Of a stretch of DNA of 64,000 nt, positions 58,332 to 64,000 are shown piece by piece. How positions within the stretch are numbered: the stretch's first letter is position 1; each line of letters starts with the position of its first letter. The notes beneath the pieces are model-generated. The model was given only the letters and a program-made list of their open reading frames with translations, was not told the DNA's origin and did no database searches. The DNA is taken from assembly GCF_014836675.1 (NCBI RefSeq), contig NZ_JACSQK010000002.1, positions 372,001 to 436,000 of the forward strand, read 5' to 3'. Made by a program: the position numbers and the translations under genes. The stretch is from Comamonas avium. Its GTDB lineage: Bacteria > Pseudomonadota > Gammaproteobacteria > Burkholderiales > Burkholderiaceae_C.

Positions 58332-58359
58332 GATATACATACAATAATGAATGTATATC
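58332..58359. promoter_or_regulatory. AcrR-type operator between efflux operon and regulator
   Basis: GATATACAT and ATGTATATC (58332-58340, 58351-58359) with a ten-base centre. The sequence TACATACAATAATGAATG closely resembles the E. coli AcrR operator TACATACATT...AATGTATGTA. It lies midway in the divergent region, 87 bases before the adaptor start and 75 before the regulator start. Confidence 0.7.
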
Positions 58360-58433
58360 GGTGATTAATTGTAGCCGTGCTCCGGCAATTGATGCGTAGG
58401 CCTTGATTGGGAGTACATGCGAAAGGGGCAGAA

Positions 58434-59078
58434 ATGGCGCGGCGAACAAAAGAGGATGCGGAAGCAACCCGCAATAGGCTGCTGGATGCTGCGCAGGAAG
58501 TATTTCATGTAAAGGGTGTAAGGGGTGCGTCTTTGCTTGATGTGGCGCAGGCGGCTTCCTTGACACGAGGCGCCATCTACTGGCACTTCAAGGACAAGGC
58601 GGACTTGTTTGACGCCATGATGCAGCGGGTTACATCGCCATTCGAACAAGCATGCTTTCCTGAGCAGGGCGGATCTGGCAGCCAAGCTTCTGCTCTGCAG
58701 GGGATTTTAGATGTCCTGCGTATGGTGCTGCATTCTGTGAATACAGACGCTGCGATACGCAGTGTGTTTGAGATCGCACTCTACAAGGTGGAGTGCGTTG
58801 GTGAAATGTTCGCTGTGCGAGAACGGCGGATGATGGGCGTCATGCGGTTCAACTCAAGGCTTGAAGGTGCGCTCATGTTGGCTGCTGAACAAGCACGGGT
58901 TGAGCTGCCAGTTTCGGCAGCCAGCGCTGCTATAGGTCTGCATGCAGTATTTGACGGAGTTTTGCATGCGTGGCTGCTTCACGATGCCAGGCCTTTTGAT
59001 CTTGAGACGGAGGGGATGGCTGCGGTTTCTGTATATCTCAAGGGCTTGGGTCTGGGTGCTGCAAAAGAAATTGCGTGA
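58434..59078 (+). CDS. TetR family efflux repressor (AcrR/TtgR-like)
   Basis: 214-residue repressor. The HTH is SLLDVAQAASLTRGAIYWHFKDKADLF (residues about 33-60), matching AcrR; the C-terminal ligand-binding domain follows the AcrR pattern. It is divergent from the efflux operon and probably binds the palindrome at 58332-58359, repressing both. ATG at 58434 follows AAAGGGG. Confidence 0.93.
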   Translation: MARRTKEDAEATRNRLLDAAQEVFHVKGVRGASLLDVAQAASLTRGAIYWHFKDKADLFDAMMQRVTSPFEQACFPEQGGSGSQASALQGILDVLRMVLHSVNTDAAIRSVFEIALYKVECVGEMFAVRERRMMGVMRFNSRLEGALMLAAEQARVELPVSAASAAIGLHAVFDGVLHAWLLHDARPFDLETEGMAAVSVYLKGLGLGAAKEIA

Positions 59079-59159
59079 ATCTTTCTAAACTGGCGATATG
59101 TAAGGGTTAGAATCAGGGCTGCAGATTTTTTGGTAGTTCGCGTGCAGCGGGCGTCGTTA

Positions 59160-59235
59160 GCGGCTGTAGCTCAGTGGATAGAGTATTGGCCTCCGAAGCC
59201 AAGGGTCGTGGGTTCGATCCCCGCCAGCCGCACCA
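59160..59235 (+). tRNA. tRNA-Arg (anticodon CCG)
   Basis: Acceptor GCGGCTG/CAGCCGC, anticodon stem TTGGC/GCCAA with loop CTCCGAA, T-loop GTTCGATCC, encoded CCA end. It precedes the tRNA-Tyr-Gly-Thr-tuf group. Confidence 0.95.
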
Positions 59236-59242
59236 AGACTTA

Positions 59243-59293
59243 ACTTGAAAAAATATCTAAAAATATTTTCGAGAGCAAAAAGTTTGCTACAAT
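59243..59293 (+). promoter_or_regulatory. A/T-rich promoter region before tRNA-Tyr
   Basis: A run of A and T (59243-59269) resembling an UP element lies before TACAAT (59288-59293), 12 bases before the tRNA. The -35 is weak (TTTCGA, 15 bases away). It would drive the tRNA-tuf operon. Confidence 0.4.
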
Positions 59294-59305
59294 AGAAATC
59301 TCTAC

Positions 59306-59391
59306 GGAGGGGTGCCCGAGTGGCTAAAGGGGGCAGACTGTAAATCTGTTGGCTTACGCCTACACTGGTTCGAATCCAGTCCCCTCCACCA
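59306..59391 (+). tRNA. tRNA-Tyr (anticodon GTA)
   Basis: GGAGGGG/CCCCTCC acceptor, long variable arm of a class II tRNA, anticodon loop in CAGACTGTAAATCTG, encoded CCA. Confidence 0.96.
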
Positions 59392-59448
59392 TCTTTGATG
59401 GATAGAGATAAGTAAGCATCGCAAGGCGGTGTGCGCAAGCAAAAGTTT

Positions 59449-59522
59449 GCGGGAGTAGTTCAATGGTAGAACCCTAGCCTTCCAAGCTAATGACGCGGGT
59501 TCGATTCCCGTCTCCCGCTCCA
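59449..59522 (+). tRNA. tRNA-Gly (anticodon TCC)
   Basis: GCGGGAG/CTCCCGC acceptor, anticodon loop CTTCCAA between TAGC and GCTA, T-arm with GTTCGATTC, encoded CCA. Confidence 0.96.
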
Positions 59523-59552
59523 AGATTCGTGAGTTTGCATATGCAAACTTAT

Positions 59553-59627
<75 letters not shown>

Positions 59628-59702
59628 ATTTACGTGGTGCTTCTGTGTCAGATGGTTGCGCCGAAACCTCGTTAGCATTTGGTTTTTTTCGGAGTCGAAA
59701 AA

Positions 59703-60893
59703 ATGGCAAAAGAAAAGTTCGAGCGCACCAAGCCCCACGTGAACGTGGGTACTATTGGCCACGTTGACCACGGTAAGACTACCCTGACAGCTGCTATCGC
59801 TACTGTGCTGTCCAAGCACTTCGGCGGCGAAGCTCGTGACTACTCGCAGATCGACAACGCACCCGAAGAAAAGGCTCGTGGTATCACGATCAACACTTCG
59901 CACGTTGAGTACGAAACTGCAACCCGTCACTACGCTCACGTTGACTGCCCAGGCCACGCTGACTATGTGAAGAACATGATCACTGGTGCTGCTCAGATGG
60001 ACGGCGCTATCTTGGTTTGCTCCGCTGCTGACGGCCCTATGCCCCAGACACGCGAGCACATCCTGCTGGCTCGCCAGGTTGGCGTTCCTTACATCATCGT
60101 GTTCCTGAACAAGTGCGACATGGTGGACGACGAAGAGCTGCTGGAGCTGGTCGAAATGGAAGTGCGCGAGCTCTTGGACAAGTATGACTTCCCAGGTGAC
60201 GACACTCCAATCATCCGCGGTTCGGCTAAGCTGGCCCTGGAAGGTGACCAGTCCGACAAGGGTGAGCCTGCTATCTTGAAGCTGGCTGAAGCTCTGGATA
60301 CCTACATCCCAACACCTGAGCGTGCTGTGGACGGTGCCTTTGCAATGCCTGTGGAAGACGTGTTCTCGATCTCCGGTCGCGGTACCGTGGTGACAGGCCG
60401 TATCGAGCGCGGCATCATCAAGGTCGGCGAAGAAATCGAAATCGTCGGTATCAAGGACACTGTCAAGACCATCTGCACTGGCGTGGAAATGTTCCGCAAG
60501 CTGCTGGATCAAGGTCAAGCTGGTGACAACGTGGGCCTGCTGCTGCGCGGCACAAAGCGTGAAGACGTGGAACGCGGCCAAGTGCTGTGCAAGCCCGGCT
60601 CCATCAAGCCCCACACACAGTTCACTTCCGAAGTGTATGTGTTGTCCAAGGACGAAGGCGGTCGCCACACTCCTTTCTTCAACAACTACCGTCCTCAGTT
60701 CTACTTCCGTACAACTGACGTGACAGGCTCCATCGAGCTGCCAGAAGGCAAGGAAATGGTTATGCCTGGCGATAACGTGTCGATCACTGTGAAGCTGATT
60801 GCTCCTATCGCTATGGAAGAAGGTCTGCGCTTCGCTATCCGCGAAGGTGGCCGTACTGTTGGTGCCGGCGTTGTTGCCAAGATCATTGCTTAA
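59703..60893 (+). CDS. tuf: Elongation factor Tu, copy 2
   Basis: 396-residue EF-Tu, identical in protein to the copy at 24507-25697. Only four silent third-position differences near codons 5-8 were seen by eye; the rest of the gene and the first bases after the stop match. It is in the conserved tRNA-Tyr-Gly-Thr-tuf-tRNA-Trp-secE arrangement. The ATG at 59703 is chosen; an upstream in-frame start at 59679 is not conserved. Confidence 0.98.
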   Translation: MAKEKFERTKPHVNVGTIGHVDHGKTTLTAAIATVLSKHFGGEARDYSQIDNAPEEKARGITINTSHVEYETATRHYAHVDCPGHADYVKNMITGAAQMDGAILVCSAADGPMPQTREHILLARQVGVPYIIVFLNKCDMVDDEELLELVEMEVRELLDKYDFPGDDTPIIRGSAKLALEGDQSDKGEPAILKLAEALDTYIPTPERAVDGAFAMPVEDVFSISGRGTVVTGRIERGIIKVGEEIEIVGIKDTVKTICTGVEMFRKLLDQGQAGDNVGLLLRGTKREDVERGQVLCKPGSIKPHTQFTSEVYVLSKDEGGRHTPFFNNYRPQFYFRTTDVTGSIELPEGKEMVMPGDNVSITVKLIAPIAMEEGLRFAIREGGRTVGAGVVAKIIA

Positions 60894-60906
60894 TTAGTTC
60901 GGGTTT

Positions 60907-60982
60907 AGGGGTATAGCTCAATTGGCAGAGCGTCGGTCTCCAAAACCGAAGGTTGTAGGTTCGATTCCTACTGCCCCTGCCA
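60907..60982 (+). tRNA. tRNA-Trp (anticodon CCA)
   Basis: AGGGGTA/TGCCCCT acceptor, anticodon loop in CGGTCTCCAAAACCG, encoded CCA; 13 bases after tuf. Confidence 0.96.
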
Positions 60983-60999
60983 CCATGTAGTGGTAACGC

Positions 61000-61026
61000 T
61001 AAGCCCGCCAGTAAATGGCGGGCTTA
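61000..61026 (+). promoter_or_regulatory. Perfect hairpin between tRNA-Trp and secE
   Basis: TAAGCCCGCCA-GTAAA-TGGCGGGCTTA, 11 bp, with no clear T run after it. It may mark a processing site of the tRNA-tuf-secE transcript or act as a weak terminator. A similar hairpin occurs before rplJ. Confidence 0.5.
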
Positions 61027-61070
61027 AGTGTCTTGTGCTCCAGCATAGTTGGAGTGAGAAAAAGTGAGAT

Positions 61071-61454
61071 ATGGCCACATCGCAAGTAGAAACAGTTCGC
61101 ACAGGTGCCGATAAGATCAAGTTGGTTGGTGCATTGCTTTTGGTGGTTGCTGCAGTAGCCGGGTTTTATTTGCTATCAAAGCAAGGATCTTTTGCTCAAT
61201 GGGGTGCGCTGACGGTGGGGCTGATTGCTGCCGCCGCGACATTCTTGGTTTCTGAGCAAGGCAAGCAATTGCTGGCCTTTGGTAAAGATTCTTGGAAAGA
61301 AGTCAAAAAAGTAGTGTGGCCAACTCGCAAGGAAAGCTTGCAGATGACCCTCTACGTTTTTGCGTTTGTAGTGGTCATGGCACTGTTTTTGTGGCTGACA
61401 GATAAAACGCTTGAATGGGCTCTTTATGATCTCATTTTGGGCTGGAGAAGCTAA
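61071..61454 (+). CDS. secE: Preprotein translocase subunit SecE
   Basis: 127-residue SecE with three TM helices, as in E. coli. The conserved amphipathic segment is [19 protein letters not shown] before the last helix. SecE clamps SecY. The stop overlaps the nusG start by one base (TAATG). Confidence 0.96.
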   Translation: MATSQVETVRTGADKIKLVGALLLVVAAVAGFYLLSKQGSFAQWGALTVGLIAAAATFLVSEQGKQLLAFGKDSWKEVKKVVWPTRKESLQMTLYVFAFVVVMALFLWLTDKTLEWALYDLILGWRS

Positions 61455-62044
61455 TGACTGATTCGATCGAACCTGTGTCGGGTGAGGCCGGTGCGTCTGC
61501 TCCTGTCAATCCTGATCTGCGTTGGTATATCGTGCATGCCTATTCGGGCATGGAAAAGGCGGTAGAGCGCAATATTACTGAGCGCATCAATCGCGCAGGT
61601 ATGCAAGATAAGTTTGGTCGTATTTTGGTTCCCACCGAAGAAGTGGTGGAAATGAAAAATGGCCAGCGCAAGACAACGGAGCGACGCCTATTTCCTGGCT
61701 ACGTCTTTGTCGAAATGGTCATGGAAGATGACACTTGGCACCTGGTCAAGCATACGAGCAAGGTTACTGGGTTTGTGGGCGGTGCAAAAAATCGCCCAGC
61801 ACCGATCTCTGAAGCTGAAGTTCAGAAGATTGTGAGCCAGATGCAAGAGGGCTCCGAAAAGCCTCGCCACAAGATTGAGTTTATGGTTGGTGAGTTTGTT
61901 CGCGTGAAGGAAGGTCCTTTCACGGACTTTAACGGTAGCGTTGAAGAAGTGAACTACGAGAAAAGCCGGTTGCGAGTTTCTGTAGCTATCTTTGGCCGCT
62001 CTACGCCGGTTGAGTTGGAATTCTCTCAAGTCGAAAAAACTTGA
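61454..62044 (+). CDS. nusG: Transcription termination/antitermination factor NusG
   Basis: 196-residue NusG: NGN domain ([33 protein letters not shown]) and C-terminal KOW domain ([23 protein letters not shown]). It binds RNA polymerase and Rho or S10. Translationally coupled to secE. Confidence 0.97.
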   Translation: MTDSIEPVSGEAGASAPVNPDLRWYIVHAYSGMEKAVERNITERINRAGMQDKFGRILVPTEEVVEMKNGQRKTTERRLFPGYVFVEMVMEDDTWHLVKHTSKVTGFVGGAKNRPAPISEAEVQKIVSQMQEGSEKPRHKIEFMVGEFVRVKEGPFTDFNGSVEEVNYEKSRLRVSVAIFGRSTPVELEFSQVEKT

Positions 62045-62139
62045 GATACGTTTTTAGTCCCGCGTATTGAAACAAAGGGGCTGTAATCACGGGGAGCTGC
62101 ACTTTGCTGTGTAGCGTTACTACCCGTTAGGAGCTAAAA

Positions 62140-62571
62140 ATGGCGAAAAAAATCGTCGGCTTCATCAAGCTGCAAGTGCCAGCTGGTAAGGCCAACCCAT
62201 CCCCTCCAATCGGTCCTGCGCTGGGTCAGCGCGGCCTGAATATCATGGAGTTCTGCAAGGCATTCAATGCGCAGACTCAAGGTGTTGAGCCAGGTCTGCC
62301 TTTGCCAGTGGTGATCACTGCTTTTGCTGACAAGAGCTTTACATTCGTTATCAAGACGCCTCCAGCAACTGTGCTGATCAAGAAGGCAATCAAGTTGGAT
62401 AAGGGTTCTTCGAATCCTTTGAAGGCTAAGGTTGGCAAGATCACCCGCGCTCAGCTGGAAGAGATCGCTAACACCAAGATGAAGGACATGAACGCTGCTA
62501 ACGTTGACGCTGCTGTGCGTACGCTGGCTGGTTCTGCTCGTTCGATGGGTGTGATCGTGGAGGGTTTGTAA
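62140..62571 (+). CDS. rplK: 50S ribosomal protein L11
   Basis: 143-residue L11 of the GTPase-associated centre. Pro-rich N-terminus ([21 protein letters not shown]) and C-terminal rRNA-binding helix set ([12 protein letters not shown]) are conserved. Two bases to rplA. Confidence 0.98.
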   Translation: MAKKIVGFIKLQVPAGKANPSPPIGPALGQRGLNIMEFCKAFNAQTQGVEPGLPLPVVITAFADKSFTFVIKTPPATVLIKKAIKLDKGSSNPLKAKVGKITRAQLEEIANTKMKDMNAANVDAAVRTLAGSARSMGVIVEGL

Positions 62572-62572
62572 A

Positions 62573-63268
62573 ATGGCCAAGTTGACCAAGAAGCAAAAAG
62601 CCCTGCAGGGCAAGGTGGACTCCACCAAGCTGTACGCATTCCCTGAAGCTGTGGCTTTGGTGAAGGAAGCCGCTACTGCCAAGTTCGATGAATCCATCGA
62701 CGTGGCTGTTCAGTTGGGCGTTGATGCCAAGAAGTCGGACCAAGTGGTGCGCGGCGCTGTTGTGCTGCCTCACGGTACTGGTAAGACGACTCGCGTTGCT
62801 GTGTTCGCTCAAGGTGCTAAGGCTGAAGAGGCCAAGGCCGCTGGCGCAGACATCGTTGGTATGGATGATTTGGCTGCGATGGTTAAGGCTGGCGACATGC
62901 CTTTCGACATCGTGATCGCTGCTCCAGATGCTATGCGCATCGTGGGTCAGTTGGGTCAAATCTTGGGCCCACGCGGTCTGATGCCTAACCCTAAGGTTGG
63001 CACTGTGACTCCTGACGTTGCTACGGCTGTGAAGAACGCCAAGGCAGGTCAAGTGCAGTATCGCGTTGACAAGGCCGGTATCATTCATTCGACCATTGGC
63101 CGTCGTTCGTTTGACAACGATAAGCTGCAAGCCAACTTGGCTGCGCTGATTGATGCTCTGAACAAGTCGAAGCCAGCAACTAGCAAGGGTCTGTACCTGC
63201 GCAAGGTGGCTGTATCCTCCACCATGGGTGTGGGTGTTCGCGTTGAGACACAATCCATCGCAGCTTAA
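62573..63268 (+). CDS. rplA: 50S ribosomal protein L1
   Basis: 231-residue L1 of the stalk base; in E. coli it represses rplK-rplA. Motifs [19 protein letters not shown] and [15 protein letters not shown] are conserved. Followed by a spacer with a hairpin and the rplJ leader. Confidence 0.98.
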   Translation: MAKLTKKQKALQGKVDSTKLYAFPEAVALVKEAATAKFDESIDVAVQLGVDAKKSDQVVRGAVVLPHGTGKTTRVAVFAQGAKAEEAKAAGADIVGMDDLAAMVKAGDMPFDIVIAAPDAMRIVGQLGQILGPRGLMPNPKVGTVTPDVATAVKNAKAGQVQYRVDKAGIIHSTIGRRSFDNDKLQANLAALIDALNKSKPATSKGLYLRKVAVSSTMGVGVRVETQSIAA

Positions 63269-63281
63269 TTGCTAAAATCTT

Positions 63282-63305
63282 TAGCTCGCCAGAAATGGCG
63301 GGCTA
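63282..63305 (+). promoter_or_regulatory. GAAA-tetraloop hairpin after rplA
   Basis: TAGCTCGCCA-GAAA-TGGCGGGCTA, 10 bp with one G-U pair, no T run. Its core (GCCA...TGGCGGGC) resembles the hairpin before secE. Confidence 0.5.
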
Positions 63306-63499
63306 ATGTGGTGGGCTGAATGCGTTGCTTGGCAGCGTCTTCAGGTCATCCAAGACCGCTGGTGTGGCTTGCCACTTAATACTTCCAGCGCAGATGGCGA
63401 TCCCGCTGCAGATGGATAAATGTCCTTCTAACAGTTGGTCGCTGCAATAAGAGCGCACACAAAGGGAATTCTCTGCGTGTGCATTTTAAGGAGTAGACC
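63306..63499 (+). promoter_or_regulatory. Ribosomal L10 leader
   Basis: 194-base leader before rplJ containing CAAGACCGCTGGTGTGG and AGCGCAGATGGCGATCCCGC, which resemble the conserved parts of the L10 leader that bind the L10(L12)4 complex to repress rplJL translation. Identified by position and partial sequence likeness only. Confidence 0.6.
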
Positions 63500-64000
63500 T
63501 TGAGTCTGAATCGCAGTGAGAAAGAAGCGGTCATCGTTGAAGTGACCAGCCTCGCCGCTAAAGCTCAAACGCTTGTGATCGCGGAATACCGTGGCATCAC
63601 GGTCGCCGACATGACCAAACTGCGTGCTGATGCTCGCAGCAAGGGTGTGAGCCTGAGCGTGTTGAAGAACACGCTGGCCCGCCGTGCTGTCGCTGGTAGC
63701 GCGTTTGAAATTGTGGCTGACCAGATGACTGGTCCTCTGATCTATGGCTTCTCTGAAGACGCAGTGGCTGCCGCTAAGGTGGTGGCCGACTTCGCGAAGA
63801 CCAACGACAAGTTGGTAATTCGCGGTGGCGCTTTCGGTGGCAAAGCCCTGGACGTGGACGGTGTGAAGCAGTTGGCAAACATTCCTTCCAAGGAAGTTCT
63901 GCTGGCGCAAGTGTGCGGCTTGCTGATGTCCCCCATGTCGCGTACAGCCGTTGTGCTGGGCGCTCTGGCGGCTCAGAAGAGCGAAGGCTCTGCCGAAGTG
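63500..64000 (+). CDS. rplJ: 50S ribosomal protein L10, 3'-truncated by window edge
   Basis: First 167 residues of L10, which anchors the L7/L12 stalk. [44 protein letters not shown] and KNTLARRAV are typical. The start is TTG at 63500, six bases after AAGGAG; no in-frame ATG precedes the conserved N-terminus. rplL would follow outside the window. Confidence 0.96.
   Translation, partial: MSLNRSEKEAVIVEVTSLAAKAQTLVIAEYRGITVADMTKLRADARSKGVSLSVLKNTLARRAVAGSAFEIVADQMTGPLIYGFSEDAVAAAKVVADFAKTNDKLVIRGGAFGGKALDVDGVKQLANIPSKEVLLAQVCGLLMSPMSRTAVVLGALAAQKSEGSAEV

Overview
The window looks like chromosomal core DNA from a betaproteobacterium of order Burkholderiales, most probably family Comamonadaceae. 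Grounds: the gene neighbourhoods (tRNA-Tyr-Gly-Thr-tuf-tRNA-Trp-secE-nusG-rplKAJ; rpsL-rpsG-fusA-tuf-rpsJ running into rplC; an EIIA-HPr-EI cluster without sugar permeases), the protein sequences, and a set of short AGCGCTT/AAGCGCT palindromes in intergenic gaps that I associate with Comamonadaceae genomes. I saw no phage, insertion sequence, CRISPR array or plasmid genes.

Layout. 1-2280: minus-strand polar amino-acid ABC importer (ATPase cut by the window edge, permease, binding protein). 2543-5379: TSUP-family carrier, ammonium transporter with a sigma-54-like promoter, small unknown protein. 5607-11146: GMC oxidoreductase, then a four-gene lipid-transport operon (STAS-MlaE permease, MlaF ATPase, MlaD-like MCE protein, PqiC-like lipoprotein). 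11320-20895: stress and metabolic genes (CsbD, a Cys-repeat periplasmic protein, hemerythrin, MarC, dienelactone hydrolase, CorA, HemB, HemJ, VanZ-like, 2Fe-2S protein, hydrolase, D,D-carboxypeptidase). 21053-31083: str and S10 ribosomal genes as one long array that stops after rpsQ. 31220-40613: peroxiredoxin, cytochromes, TlpA thioredoxin, regulatory PTS, lipoate synthesis. 40896-48036: complete atpIBEFHAGDC. 48191-59078: cold-shock/DUF1294 protein, LemA/TPM genes, cytochrome c5, and a tripartite RND efflux operon with its divergent TetR repressor. 59160-64000: five tRNAs, second tuf, secE, nusG, rplK, rplA and the start of rplJ.

The most interesting signals are non-coding. They are: (i) a probable Fur-repressed small RNA after ptsI, with promoter, overlapping Fur box, folded 5' end and terminator all visible; (ii) a chain of four hairpins before hemJ, one with a C-rich anti-Shine-Dalgarno loop, ending in a strong terminator; (iii) competing stems ahead of the first tuf gene that resemble an antiterminator/terminator switch; (iv) three stacked hairpins between rpsJ and rplC; (v) a dispersed family of palindromic elements, several between convergent genes; (vi) two tuf genes identical at DNA level apart from the first codons. 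All identifications come from reading the sequence; no database search or folding program was run.
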